From Clostridium folliculivorans (GTDB lineage Bacteria > Bacillota > Clostridia > Clostridiales > Clostridiaceae): a DNA stretch of 64,000 nt. How positions within the stretch are numbered: the stretch's first letter is position 1; every line of letters starts with the position of its first letter. Where the stretch lies: contig NZ_BQXY01000002.1 of assembly GCF_024341905.1 (NCBI RefSeq), forward strand, positions 310,001-374,000, read 5' to 3'. Shown one piece after another: positions 20,296-29,700 of the stretch. The translations under genes and the position numbers were made by a program. The notes beneath the pieces were generated by a model. That model was not told where the DNA came from. It saw only the letters and a program-made list of their open reading frames with translations, and made no database searches.

Positions 20296-21151
20296 TTTTT
20301 TCGCCTTTCCAAGGAGTCTCTAATGATACATTACCTATCTTCCCGCCTCTAAATTCATCTAATATAATAGAAGCTATTCTGTCGTAATTAATCTCGCCAC
20401 CAGATACAATTGATCCTCTTTTTCTCGCAATCATATTTAAAGTATCAATTGGTTCTTCGGCCACTGCTTCTAATTTATATCTAGCTTTCAGTAATTCAGG
20501 ATTAGTATTCTGTAATCTCTCTACTAATTTTAATGAAAGCTCTTCTGTATCCATAATTTCATCTTTAATTGCACCTGTAAAAGCTAAGTTTAATGCCACT
20601 TCCTCATCCTCAAACTTTGGCCAAAGTACTCCAGGAGTATCAAGGAGCTCAATACCAATAGATGTTTTAATCCACTGTTTATTTTTAGTAACACCAGGTC
20701 TATCTCCGGTTTTAGCTATATTGTTTCTTGCCATCTTGTTGATGAAGGTAGACTTTCCAACGTTAGGAATACCTACAACCATAACTCTTGTTATAATCTT
20801 AGCTAATCCTTTAGCTTTTAACCTCTCATGTTTTTCCTTTAGTAGTTCCATTAATGCAGGTTTAATATTTTTTATACCATCACCCTTGAGACAGTTAACT
20901 TCGATTGCTCTTATTGACTCACTCTTTAAAGCATTAATCCATGCTTTAGTAGTCTTGTTATCAGTAAGATCACTCTTGTTAAGTAGAATTAATCTAGGTT
21001 TATCTTTACATAATTCATCTATGTCAGGATTAGCACTAGATTTAGGAATTCTAGCATCCCTAATTTCAATAACAGCATCTACTAACTTTAAATTTTCTTT
21101 AATCTCTCTTTTGGTTTTTACCATATGGCCAGGAAACCAATTTATCGCCAT
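20285..21151 (-). CDS. rbgA: ribosome biogenesis GTPase RbgA (YlqF)
   Basis: Circularly permuted GTPase for late 50S assembly (L16 region). 288 residues: N-terminal INWFPGHMVKTKREI, G4 NKSD at 58-61 before G1 GIPNVGKST at 127-135, G3 DTPG at 171-174, and a C-terminal helical ANTAR-like domain. SD AAGGGATG. Upstream region is the 588-base, hairpin-packed gap described separately, so the unit rbgA-rnhB probably has its own promoter and a structured leader. Confidence 0.96.
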   Translation of the reverse strand: MAINWFPGHMVKTKREIKENLKLVDAVIEIRDARIPKSSANPDIDELCKDKPRLILLNKSDLTDNKTTKAWINALKSESIRAIEVNCLKGDGIKNIKPALMELLKEKHERLKAKGLAKIITRVMVVGIPNVGKSTFINKMARNNIAKTGDRPGVTKNKQWIKTSIGIELLDTPGVLWPKFEDEEVALNLAFTGAIKDEIMDTEELSLKLVERLQNTNPELLKARYKLEAVAEEPIDTLNMIARKRGSIVSGGEINYDRIASIILDEFRGGKIGNVSLETPWKGEKIEG

Positions 21152-21183
21152 AAAATCATCCCTTTCTTATTCAAAAACATATC

Positions 21184-21288
21184 ATATAGATGAACAACTT
21201 CATACTTAAATTTATATTTTCAAATTTTTCACTCAGAACCTAGAGGAGTTTTGAAAATATATTTAGGATTGAAGTGTTTTATCTTTAG
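21184..21288. repeat. family C palindromic element, copy 2
   Basis: Left end ATAGATGAACAACTTCA and right end TGAAGTGTTTTATCTTT are largely complementary; inner arms TATATTTTCAAA / TTTGAAAATATA are perfect over 12 pairs. Starts about 33 bases upstream of the rbgA ATG. Confidence 0.75.
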
Positions 21289-21311
21289 ATAATGCTTAAA
21301 AGCATTATCTA
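21286..21311. repeat. 26-base perfect palindrome
   Basis: TAGATAATGCTT, two bases AA, AAGCATTATCTA: twelve perfect pairs. It joins directly to family C copy 2 on one side and the 74-base palindrome on the other. No T-tract follows in the minus direction, so it does not look like a terminator for rbgA-direction transcription. Confidence 0.8.
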
Positions 21312-21385
21312 TACATTCATATATTCATATATTTATATACTCATAATTTTATATAAGTATATAGATATATCAATATATGAATGTA
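21312..21385. repeat. 74-base inverted repeat
   Basis: Two 30-base arms (21312-21341 and 21356-21385) match at 28 of 30 positions as reverse complements, around a 14-base AT loop. The arms are almost pure A/T with a terminal TACATTC/GAATGTA. As DNA it could extrude a cruciform; as RNA it would form a long rod at the start of the rbgA leader. Confidence 0.8.
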
Positions 21386-21390
21386 AATTA

Positions 21391-21419
21391 TATATATTTT
21401 ACAGGTATATATATAACAA
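21391..21419 (-). promoter_or_regulatory. possible promoter for rbgA-rnhB
   Basis: Minus-strand TTGTTA (21414-21419) and TATATA (21391-21396) with 17 bases between. In so AT-rich a stretch such matches arise by chance, so this is weak. If used, transcription would start at the edge of the 74-base palindrome. Confidence 0.3.
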
Positions 21420-21508
21420 TTTAGTTTCATATAAGTAGTATACCTATATATTTATCAACTATGTTACAATTAACTGCTCAATCTATGTTAAAATGAATTT
21501 ATAATTAT

Positions 21509-21704
21509 AATAAAAAATCGCTAATGCGACTTTCATTTGCGATTTTTTTGTGCATCTGCCTTTCCGAAGGTATGTGAGGAAAATCTGGCAGGCAATATAT
21601 TCTTCTTTTTTATTCTTTAACTTTACTCATAATACCTTTTACTTATAATAGAATATAATTATTCAAAGATTTATCTATGTTATAATTTCTTAAAGAATAA
21701 AAAA
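21509..21704 (+). repeat. family A intergenic element, copy 3
   Basis: Hairpin ATCGCTAATG / CATTTGCGAT (one mismatch) with a seven-T run, then the conserved block GCATCTGCCTTTCCGAAGG...CTGGCAGGC, then TTTTTTATTCTTTAA and, 80 bases on, its inverted repeat TTAAAGAATAAAAAA. Compared with copies 2 and 4 the hairpin stem has GAAG/CTTC replaced by AATG/CATT, a paired change. It lies between the rplS terminator and the rbgA upstream region; bases 21420-21508 between are AT-rich with nothing recognised. Confidence 0.78.
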
Positions 21705-21722
21705 CGGAGCTAAAATAGCCCC
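21699..21722 (-). terminator. rplS terminator
   Basis: Minus-strand GGGGCTA-ttt-TAGCTCC (one mismatch) followed by a C and a T-run, 17 bases after the rplS stop. The T-run is shared with the end of repeat A copy 3. Confidence 0.7.
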
Positions 21723-21739
21723 TGTCTTTTAATTAAATA

Positions 21740-22084
21740 TTAGATTAATTCCTTAACCTTAGCTGCCTTACCTACTCTATTTCTTAGGTAGAATAACTTA
21801 GCTCTTCTTACTTTACCTCTTCTTGTAACTTCAATCTTCTCTATGATTGGAGCATTTAGTGGGAAAGTTCTTTCAACGCCAACGCCATAAGCTATTCTTC
21901 TAGCAGTGAAAGTTTCTCTTAATCCACCATTTTGTCTCTTAATTACAACACCTTCGAAAACTTGGATTCTTTCTCTTGTACCTTCTTTAACTTTAACGTG
22001 AACCTTAACAGTGTCACCTACGTTAAATTGAGGTAAATCAGTTCTGATTTGTTCTTGTTCTATTGCTCTTAATATTTCGTTCAT
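21740..22084 (-). CDS. rplS: 50S ribosomal protein L19
   Basis: 114 residues from the ATG at 22084 ([12 protein letters not shown]). The upstream ATG two codons earlier lies against the AAGGAGG site, whereas 22084 is eight bases from it. [36 protein letters not shown] are diagnostic. It follows trmD in the usual order, but has its own promoter overlapping the trmD stop codon. Confidence 0.97.
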   Translation of the reverse strand: MNEILRAIEQEQIRTDLPQFNVGDTVKVHVKVKEGTRERIQVFEGVVIKRQNGGLRETFTARRIAYGVGVERTFPLNAPIIEKIEVTRRGKVRRAKLFYLRNRVGKAAKVKELI

Positions 22085-22099
22085 GTGCATTCCCTCCTT

Positions 22100-22160
22100 A
22101 GTAATAATGTGACGTTCTTACCATATGTAAATACGACAGAGGACCGCCCGTACTAGCACA
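22100..22160 (-). promoter_or_regulatory. candidate L19 leader
   Basis: The about 75-base rplS leader on the minus strand contains the C/G-rich island TACGGGCGGTCCTCTG in otherwise AT-rich sequence, followed by a short stem around ATATG. Bacillus-type L19 leaders carry a similar GGxCGGTCC core ahead of rplS. I recognise it by memory of that motif only, and have not folded it rigorously. Confidence 0.42.
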
Positions 22161-22166
22161 ATGGTA

Positions 22167-22195
22167 ATTTTAACACATGTAATTTATTTAATCAA
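22167..22195 (-). promoter_or_regulatory. sigma-A type promoter for rplS
   Basis: Minus-strand TTGATT (22190-22195) and TAAAAT (22167-22172) separated by 17 bases. The -35 box overlaps the last codons and TAA stop of trmD. Transcription would begin about 22160, just before the candidate L19 leader. Confidence 0.55.
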
Positions 22196-22913
22196 CATTT
22201 TTTTCATATTCTTTAAGTAGCTTAATATCTTCTTTAGTGAGTTTTACATTTTGGAATAAATCAGGACGTCTTTCCTTAGTAATCCTAAGCGACATCTTCC
22301 TTCTCCATTTTCTTATGTTCTCATGATGACCTGATAAAAGAACACTTGGAACCGATTCATCTTGAAAAACTTCTGGTCTAGTATACTGAGGATACTCTAG
22401 TAAGCCACTATAAAATGATTCCTCAACAAAACTTTCCTCACTACTTAAAACCCCTGGAATTAGTCTGCAAATACTATCTATTATAGGTATAGCAGCCATC
22501 TCTCCTCCTGTAAGCACAAAGTCTCCTAAGGATAATTCCATATCAAAATATTTATAAGCTCTCTCATCTATTCCTTCATAATGTCCACAAACAAAAATAA
22601 CTTCATCTAGCTTAGATATCTCTTTAGCAACCTCTTGATTGAAGGTTTTGCCTCTAGGTCCTAAAAAAATTACTTTCCCATTATTATTCTGCTTTACAGA
22701 TTTGATGCATTCTACTACAGGCTGAGCACTCATAACCATACCAGCACCACCACCATATGGATAATCATCTACTTTTTTATGCTTACTAGCTGAAAACTCT
22801 CTAATATTAGTAGTGTTTATATCTAAAATGCCACTATTTCTCGCTCTACCTATTATACTATGCTCAAACACATTAAACATATCAGGAAATAGGGTAAGAA
22901 TATTAATCTTCAT
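22188..22913 (-). CDS. trmD: tRNA (guanine-N1-)-methyltransferase
   Basis: Makes m1G37 in tRNAs reading CNN and some GNN codons, preventing +1 frameshifts. 241 residues. SPOUT trefoil-knot motifs are clear: [27 protein letters not shown] and [10 protein letters not shown], plus N-terminal [10 protein letters not shown]. Overlaps rimM by 11 bases. SD inside the rimM end. Confidence 0.97.
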   Translation of the reverse strand: MKINILTLFPDMFNVFEHSIIGRARNSGILDINTTNIREFSASKHKKVDDYPYGGGAGMVMSAQPVVECIKSVKQNNNGKVIFLGPRGKTFNQEVAKEISKLDEVIFVCGHYEGIDERAYKYFDMELSLGDFVLTGGEMAAIPIIDSICRLIPGVLSSEESFVEESFYSGLLEYPQYTRPEVFQDESVPSVLLSGHHENIRKWRRKMSLRITKERRPDLFQNVKLTKEDIKLLKEYEKNVD

Positions 22914-23400
22914 CTTGCCATTCTCCTGAAGGTTTTATTATAATCTTCTTATCACCAATATTTATATCAAGAACTATTTCTTTTAATACAGGAACCAATA
23001 TCTCTTTATTACCTTTAACCCAATAAACATCATTACTTCCTGTTTGTATTACATCGTATACATCGCCATAATTAAATCCATCTGTATCAGAAACGTTACA
23101 CCCAATTAAATCAGATATAAAATATGTATCTTCTGGAAGTTCAACGGCATTTTCTCTAGTAACTCTAATATACTTTTGCTTTAATTTTTCAGCATCATTC
23201 ATAGTATCAATACCTTTGATTTTCACTATAACTCTATCTTTCTGATATTTAACCCATTCAATTTCAGCCTTTTTATCATCAATTAAAACTTCTTTTAGAT
23301 CATCAAATCTATTTACATCATCAGTTAGAGGATAAACCTTAACTTCTCCTTTAACTCCATGAGTATTAACTATTTGACCTACGTTAAAAAATCCATTCAT
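22903..23400 (-). CDS. rimM: 16S rRNA processing protein RimM
   Basis: 30S maturation factor that binds S19. 165 residues from [21 protein letters not shown] at 23400, with GAGGTGA before it; a five-codon upstream extension is out of register with the SD. N-terminal RimM barrel, then PRC-barrel domain from about 90 ([27 protein letters not shown]). Confidence 0.96.
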   Translation of the reverse strand: MNGFFNVGQIVNTHGVKGEVKVYPLTDDVNRFDDLKEVLIDDKKAEIEWVKYQKDRVIVKIKGIDTMNDAEKLKQKYIRVTRENAVELPEDTYFISDLIGCNVSDTDGFNYGDVYDVIQTGSNDVYWVKGNKEILVPVLKEIVLDINIGDKKIIIKPSGEWQDED

Positions 23401-23463
23401 ATAATCACCTCGCAAACCATTTTAAGAGTATGTGGAAAAAGAGCTAGGAAGCCCTAACTCTTA

Positions 23464-23691
23464 TTAGATAATTTCAACAACAACTCTTTTATTGTCTTTT
23501 ACTGCCGCAGCTTTAACAACTGTTCTTATAGCTTTAGCAATTCTACCCTGTTTTCCTATAACCTTACCCATATCTTCAGGAGCAACTTTAAGCTCTATTA
23601 TTATAGATTGCTCTCCAGCCACTTCATTAACCTGAACTGAGTCTGGGTTATCAACAAGTGATTTAGCAATAACTTCTACTAGTGTCTTCAT
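23464..23691 (-). CDS. khpA: KH-domain RNA-binding protein KhpA (YlqC)
   Basis: A 75-residue single KH domain protein (from ATG 23691; 77 if the TTG at 23697 is used). [22 protein letters not shown] contains the GxxG loop of the KH fold. In streptococci KhpA pairs with KhpB/Jag and affects cell length; in Clostridia it is invariably between rpsP and rimM. No SD lies at normal distance: the AGGAGGTG is 37 bases before the ATG with a hairpin between, see the next entry. Confidence 0.92.
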   Translation of the reverse strand: MKTLVEVIAKSLVDNPDSVQVNEVAGEQSIIIELKVAPEDMGKVIGKQGRIAKAIRTVVKAAAVKDNKRVVVEII

Positions 23692-23697
23692 AAACAA

Positions 23698-23723
23698 TCT
23701 GCTTTAGGGGAATCCTAAGCAGA
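23698..23723 (-). promoter_or_regulatory. hairpin between Shine-Dalgarno and start of khpA
   Basis: Minus-strand TCTGCTTAGG pairs with CCTAAAGCAGA (ten pairs, one bulged A) around AUUCC. The AGGAGGTG at 23728-23735 lies five bases before the stem; after the stem come TTG (23695-23697) and ATG (23689-23691). Folding would place the SD 5 bases from TTG or 11 from ATG. This suggests hairpin-bridged initiation, as known for phage T4 gene 38. Confidence 0.6.
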
Positions 23724-23742
23724 ATTCACCTCCTAAAAGCTT

Positions 23743-23991
23743 TTACTTGTTTATACCAGCTTTAACAAAAAGCTTCTTAACTATATCAGTAGGTTGAGCA
23801 CCGTTGTTTAACCACTTTGCAGCCTTTTCAGCGTCAATTTTAACTTCAGCTTCAGGTTGAACGATTGGGTTATAGTATCCTATTTCTTCGATGAATCTTC
23901 CGTCTCTTGGACTTCTTGAATCAGCTACTACTACTCTGTAGAAAGGAGCTTTTTTAGATCCCATTCTTCTTAGTCTTATCTTTACTGCCAT
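23743..23991 (-). CDS. rpsP: 30S ribosomal protein S16
   Basis: 82 residues from [20 protein letters not shown] at 23991, eight bases after AGGAGG; the two-codon-longer frame starts inside the SD. Typical S16 with [22 protein letters not shown]. Followed by khpA-rimM-trmD. Confidence 0.98.
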   Translation of the reverse strand: MAVKIRLRRMGSKKAPFYRVVVADSRSPRDGRFIEEIGYYNPIVQPEAEVKIDAEKAAKWLNNGAQPTDIVKKLFVKAGINK

Positions 23992-24025
23992 TAATTTCAC
24001 CTCCTTTTAAGGATATTGATATATT

Positions 24026-25381
24026 TTAACTAAAGAAAGGCATTTTACCAAACAAACCTTTTTTAGTATTTTTTTGCATTGATTTAAATTGCTTCATTTG
24101 TTTCTTCATCATTTCAAAGCCTTTTAAAAGCTTATTTATTTCTTGAATTGTAGTACCAGAACCTACAGCAATTCTCTTCTTTCTTGAAGAAGAACTTGAA
24201 ATCAGATTAGGACTTTTTCTTTCTTTTGCAGTCATTGATTGAATGATTGCTTTAACTCTTCCCATTTGATTTTCGCTGTCTGAAAGGTCTAACCCCTCAA
24301 GTTGTTGAGTATTTACTCCTGGCATCATCTCAAGCAGTTTATTAATAGGTCCTAACTTTTTCATCTGCTCCATTGCACTTAGATAATCATCAAAATTAAA
24401 TTCTTGACTTAACATTCTTTCACTAAGTTGTTGAGCTTCTTTTTCATCAATTGCTTGCTGAGCTTTTTCTATAAGCGATAAAACATCACCCATACCAAGA
24501 ATTCTTGAAGCCATTCTATCTGGATGGAATACTTCAATATCATTCATTTTTTCACCAATACCAGCAAACTTTATAGGTTTTTCAGTAATGCTTCTGATTG
24601 AAAGAGCAGCACCACCTCTAGTATCACCATCAAGTTTTGTAAGTATTGTTCCAGTAACATCTAATGATGCATTAAAAGTTTCAGCAACATTTACAGCATC
24701 TTGACCAGTCATCGAATCAACAACAAGTAAGATTTCATTAGGATTTACTGATGTCTTTATATCTTTAAGTTCCTGCATAAGTTCTTCATCAATATGAAGT
24801 CTACCAGCAGTATCAATAATAACTAAATTATATCCATGTTCTTTAGCGTGAGCTACTCCTGCCTTAGCTATATCAACAGCAGGTACCTTATCTCCCATAG
24901 AGAACACAGGAATATCTATTTGCTTACCAACAACTTCTAATTGTTTAATAGCGGCTGGTCTATAAATATCACAAGCAACTAATAAAGGCTTTTTATTTTT
25001 CTTTCTCATGTGAAGAGCAAGCTTTCCACACATAGTTGTTTTACCTGCACCTTGAAGACCTGCCATCATAAAAACTGTTGGTCCATTGTCTGCATAGTTC
25101 AGTTTACTTTCAGTATTTCCCATTAAAGCTGTTAGCTCATCATTAACTATTTTTATAACTTGTTGTCCTGGTGTAAGGCTTTCTAACACTTCAGATCCTA
25201 CGCATTTTTCACTTACAGTTGCAATAAATTTTTTAACAACTTTAAAATTTACGTCAGCCTCAAGTAATGCGAGCTTAACCTCTCTCATGGCTTCTTTTAT
25301 ATCTTTCTCAGTTAGTTTACCTTTACCCTTAAGCTTTTTAAGCGTATCTTGTAATTTAGACGCTAAACCTTCAAAAGCCAT
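24026..25381 (-). CDS. ffh: signal recognition particle protein Ffh
   Basis: GTPase subunit of SRP that targets nascent membrane proteins with 4.5S RNA and FtsY. 451 residues from MAFEGLASKLQDTLKKL at 25381; a ten-codon frame extension upstream overlaps ylxM and is not expected. NG domain with GLQGAGKTTMCGKLA near 107, DTAGRLHID, TKLDGDTRGG; M domain with the methionine-rich RNA/signal groove (MEQMKKLGPINKLLEMMPG) and a basic C-terminus. Confidence 0.97.
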   Translation of the reverse strand: MAFEGLASKLQDTLKKLKGKGKLTEKDIKEAMREVKLALLEADVNFKVVKKFIATVSEKCVGSEVLESLTPGQQVIKIVNDELTALMGNTESKLNYADNGPTVFMMAGLQGAGKTTMCGKLALHMRKKNKKPLLVACDIYRPAAIKQLEVVGKQIDIPVFSMGDKVPAVDIAKAGVAHAKEHGYNLVIIDTAGRLHIDEELMQELKDIKTSVNPNEILLVVDSMTGQDAVNVAETFNASLDVTGTILTKLDGDTRGGAALSIRSITEKPIKFAGIGEKMNDIEVFHPDRMASRILGMGDVLSLIEKAQQAIDEKEAQQLSERMLSQEFNFDDYLSAMEQMKKLGPINKLLEMMPGVNTQQLEGLDLSDSENQMGRVKAIIQSMTAKERKSPNLISSSSSRKKRIAVGSGTTIQEINKLLKGFEMMKKQMKQFKSMQKNTKKGLFGKMPFFS

Positions 25382-25391
25382 GTTACCCCTC

Positions 25392-25730
25392 CTACGAATT
25401 AATAATTTCATCTAGCATTTCATCTATATCTTCTACTAATTCTTTTGACAACATATATTCGTTAGTAAGTTTTTTTATTAGGTCATTTTTCTTAGATTTT
25501 CTTATTTTGCTTTTTTCCACAAGCTGTAGCTTTTCTTCATAATTAATAAGTTGTTTATCACATCTTTTAATTAAGTCGTGAATAGCTTGACGACTTCTAT
25601 TATTTATCTCAGCAATCTCTGCTAATGAAAAATCATCATTATAATACATGAACATTATATCTTTTTGTTTCTCAGTTAATAATTCTATGTAATAATCTAA
25701 TAACAGAGAAATCTCAAATCTGTCTTCCAT
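25392..25730 (-). CDS. ylxM: YlxM-type helix-turn-helix protein of the SRP operon
   Basis: 112 residues, sigma-70 region 4-like HTH (LTEKQKDIMFMYYNDDFSLAEIAEINNRSRQAIHD) and an acidic-basic C-terminal coiled part. YlxM in Streptococcus mutans modulates SRP GTPase activity. Located between ftsY and ffh as usual; 10 bases before ffh. Confidence 0.93.
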   Translation of the reverse strand: MEDRFEISLLLDYYIELLTEKQKDIMFMYYNDDFSLAEIAEINNRSRQAIHDLIKRCDKQLINYEEKLQLVEKSKIRKSKKNDLIKKLTNEYMLSKELVEDIDEMLDEIINS

Positions 25731-25810
25731 ATAATCACCTTACTCACAAAGAATATATTATCAAAAGAAAATACACCTGTCAAGTATTTTTACTTAACAG
25801 TTATATTTTT

Positions 25811-26722
25811 TTAAAATAGTGCATCCGCGAACCCTTGTGGATCAAATTCCTGAAGGTCATCAACACCTTCACCAACCCCAATATATCTTACTGGTATATT
25901 TAAAGAATTCTTTATTGATATAACCACTCCACCCTTTGCAGTCCCATCTAATTTTGTTAATATTATACCATCAATAGGGCACGCTTCCATAAACTGCTTT
26001 GCTTGAATAACTGCATTTTGACCTGTGGTAGCATCTAAAACCAAAAGAGTTTCTTTTGAAGCCTCTTCGAATTCTCTATCAATTATTCTATTAATCTTTG
26101 ATAATTCGTTCATTAAATTTTTCTTATTATGAAGTCTTCCAGCAGTATCACAGATAAGAATATCCATATTTCTAGCTTTAGTTGCTTGAATCCCATCATA
26201 AACAACAGCAGCAGGATCAGACCCTTCTTGGTGTCTCACTATATCAACACCAGCTCTATCGCTCCAAATTTCTAATTGATCACTAGCAGCCGCTCTAAAA
26301 GTGTCTGCTGCAGCTAATATCACTTTTTTTCCTTCATTTTTGTATTTAGACGCTAATTTTCCTATAGATGTTGTTTTTCCTACACCATTTACTCCAATAA
26401 CTAACATTACCTTTTGTTTACTGTCAGCTTCTTTCTCTTTTACCCCTTCGTTAAGCATATCTGCAATTACATTTTTTAAGCAGGGCTTAACTTCTGTTGG
26501 ATCTTTAATTTTCTCAGCTTTAATTCTAGACTTTAGTCTATCTATTATCTCTACTGTTGTATCCATACCAATATCTGATGTTATTAGTATCTCTTCAAGT
26601 TCATCATAAAGATCCTCATCAATTGTTACTGCTAAATTTAAAACCTCAGTAATTCTGTCTGTAAAGTTATCCCTAGTCTTACTAAGTCCTGATTTTAATT
26701 TTTCGAATAATCCACCAAACAT
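25811..26722 (-). CDS. ftsY: signal recognition particle receptor FtsY
   Basis: Membrane-associated SRP receptor GTPase. 303 residues, the short Gram-positive form without a long acidic A domain: N-terminal MFGGLFEKLKSGLSKTRDNF, NG domain with GVNGVGKTT at 110-118, DTAGRLHNKKNLM, TKLDGTAKGG and ending IGVGEGVDDLQEFDP. Nine bases after smc. Confidence 0.97.
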   Translation of the reverse strand: MFGGLFEKLKSGLSKTRDNFTDRITEVLNLAVTIDEDLYDELEEILITSDIGMDTTVEIIDRLKSRIKAEKIKDPTEVKPCLKNVIADMLNEGVKEKEADSKQKVMLVIGVNGVGKTTSIGKLASKYKNEGKKVILAAADTFRAAASDQLEIWSDRAGVDIVRHQEGSDPAAVVYDGIQATKARNMDILICDTAGRLHNKKNLMNELSKINRIIDREFEEASKETLLVLDATTGQNAVIQAKQFMEACPIDGIILTKLDGTAKGGVVISIKNSLNIPVRYIGVGEGVDDLQEFDPQGFADALF

Positions 26723-26731
26723 AAATGCCTC

Positions 26732-29700
26732 CTAATTTGTTAAGTCTACTGATACAACCTTTGATACGCCTCTCTCTTCCATTGTTACTCCATACATTAT
26801 ATCACTAGCTTCCATAGTTCCTTTTCTATGAGTAATAACTATAAATTGTATATTATCAGAAAACTTTTGAAGGAATTCTGAGTATCTATAAACATTTGCA
26901 TCATCAAGTGCTGCCTCTATCTCATCTAATATACAGAATGGAGTTGGTTTCATCTTAAGTATTCCAAACATTAATGCAATTGCTGATAAAACTTTTTCTC
27001 CACCAGACATAAGATTTATATTTTGAAGTTTTTTACCTGGAGGTTGAACATTGATATCAATATTAGCAGTTAATTCGTCACCATCTGATAATATAAGTTC
27101 AGCACTTCCACCTTTAAAGAGTTCCTTAAATGTAATATTAAAATTCTCATTTAATATTGCGAAATTCTCCTTGAAAACTTCCTTCATTTTCGCAGTCATT
27201 TCTTCAATTACTGCAAGAAGCTCAGTTTTTCCTTTTTCTAAATCTTCTCGTTCTGTTGACATAAATTTATATTTTTCTGAAAGGTCCTTATATTCTTCTA
27301 TAGCACTGACATTAACTGTTCCAAGTCTATTTATTGATGCCTTAAGTTTGTTTATTTGATTGTTGTATAAAACTTCATCAAAATCCTTAAGTGCCAAATC
27401 TATGGCCTCTGCATAGGTTAAACTCATTTCATCATTGAGTTTCAATAAAAGATTTTCTTTTTCAACTTCATTTTTAGCCTTTACCAATTCAGATTTATGA
27501 ACTTCATCCTCTTTTATATTAATTTCAGAAGAAAGATTTTCAATTTTGTTCTCATGACTTCTTATAGTTTCTTTAATTTTTATTTTTTCAATATCATACT
27601 CTTTGAATTTATTCTCAAGTTCTTCAATGTTCTTATTATAAACTAGAATATTATTTCTATTTTCATCAATAGTTTGGATGCACTTACTTTTACTTGTCAA
27701 ACTCTCTTTGTTTGATTGTTCCAAAAAGCTCATTCTGCCTTGAAGTTCAGTTGCCTGATTTGATAATCTTTCTACTTCTTTTTTTATATTATTTATTGAT
27801 TCATCAACTTTGGCCTTTATAACTTTTTTGCTAGTAAGCAAGTCTTTCTGATTGTTAGTTTTTTCATTTAAGTCTTCTATTTCTTTTGAAAGTTCATCGA
27901 ATTGCACCCTATAAGACTTTAAATTTTCTTCTAATAGTATAGATTTATTATTACTTTCTTCTAACTCTCTTTTGTAACCATTTAACTTTGACTCACTTGT
28001 AAGTTTTTCATTTTGCGAAATCTTTATATTGTTTCTAAGTCTTAATGTATCTTTCTCAATATTTTTTACTTCACTATCAAGTTTAGCTATTTCTATACTT
28101 TTAAAATGGCTTTCATCTTTGAAGTTTAAATTTGCTTCATCTAACATCTTAATTTCATTTCTACCATCAGAAATTAGACCAACAAGTTCTTCAATAGAAT
28201 TTTCAACTTTAACTAATTCTGAACTAATATCTTCTATTTCCCTTTTTCTACTAATAATGCTTGTATGTTTATTATAGACACTGCCTCCAGTTAAAGATCC
28301 ACCAGGATTAATTACTTCCCCTTGCAAAGTTACAATCTTATGTGAGTAGCCACTTATTTTCGCTATATTTAAAGCACTATTCATATCTCTACTCACTATT
28401 GTTCTTCCCAATACATAATTAATAGCTTTTTCATACTTTTTGTCGAAATCTAATAATTCAGATGCAATTCCAATATATCCGTTTACTTCTTTAATTTTTT
28501 TATCTAACTGAAGCGTAGTGCCTTTAATTATTGTTAATGGCAAAAAAGTAGCTCTTCCAAGTTTCTTTTCCTTTAGATATTCTATAAGCTTTTGAGCGCT
28601 CTTTTCATCTTCAGTAACAACATTAGATATAGAACCTCCTAAAGCTATTTCTATTGCAGTTTCAAACTCTTTTTCAACAGATATGAGCTCCCCTATAACG
28701 GAACAATTCTTTACATCAGCTCCTACGTAGCCTTTATCAATATGCTCCATTAATATTTTGACAGCTCTATTATAACCTTCGTATTGCTTTTCAAGATTTG
28801 AAAGCATAGTCTTATTAGCTTCAAGTTTACTTTTCTCTTGGTTTAAAATTTTAAGCTTTGCATCATTCTTAGTATTTCTACTTAATAGAACACCTATATT
28901 TTTATTATTTTCTTTTACTGCAAGTTCTAATCTCTCTATTTCATCTTTTAGTAATATTACTTTTTCTTCTAGCATAAGTTTGGTTGATATATTTATTTTC
29001 AAAGAACTTTCTAGATTTGAACTGTTATTATGTAAGTTGTAAATGGAATCTTCTAAAACCTTTATTTGACTCATAAGCATTGTCTTATTATTTTTAAGTT
29101 CAGATGACAATTGTATGTTTTCAAATTCATCTTCTCTTAAAAGTTTTATCTTATCCTCTTTTATTCTCAATGAGTTAGATAAATCAAGAAGAATATTTTC
29201 TAAGCTTTTACTTTCAGTATCTATAAAAACTTGTTCATTAATCTTACTATTTAAATAATTAACATGTTCATTTCTTTCATTTTCAATGGAAACTATCTTC
29301 TCTGATAAACTCTTTATTTCTTTATTGCTATTTTCAATATTAAACTCAATATTTTTTACTCTTTCATTCAGAATATCAATCTGCTTTTGAAGCTCGCTTG
29401 AATTCTCTTTGTTTTTATAATATAGTTCTCTATCTTCTCTTGTTAAATTTTCAAGTTTTTCAAGCTCATCACTCAAAGAAACAGCTTTATTTTTGGTTTC
29501 AGAAAGTTCTTCTTTAAGTTTAATATTCTCATTTATGAGATTTGATACTTTTTCACCTTGATTTTTAATATTTGTATCAATCTTTTCTATATGATTTACT
29601 ATCAAAGAAATCTCTTTTTCACGAAGCTCATTTGAAAGTTCTAAGAAAACCCTAGCCTTTTCACTTTCTATCCTTAATGGCTCAATTCTTTCTTCATAAG

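Noticed and set aside
26301..28277. Plus-strand ORFs opposite ftsY and smc
   Set aside because: Serine/phenylalanine-rich antisense frames of conserved genes.
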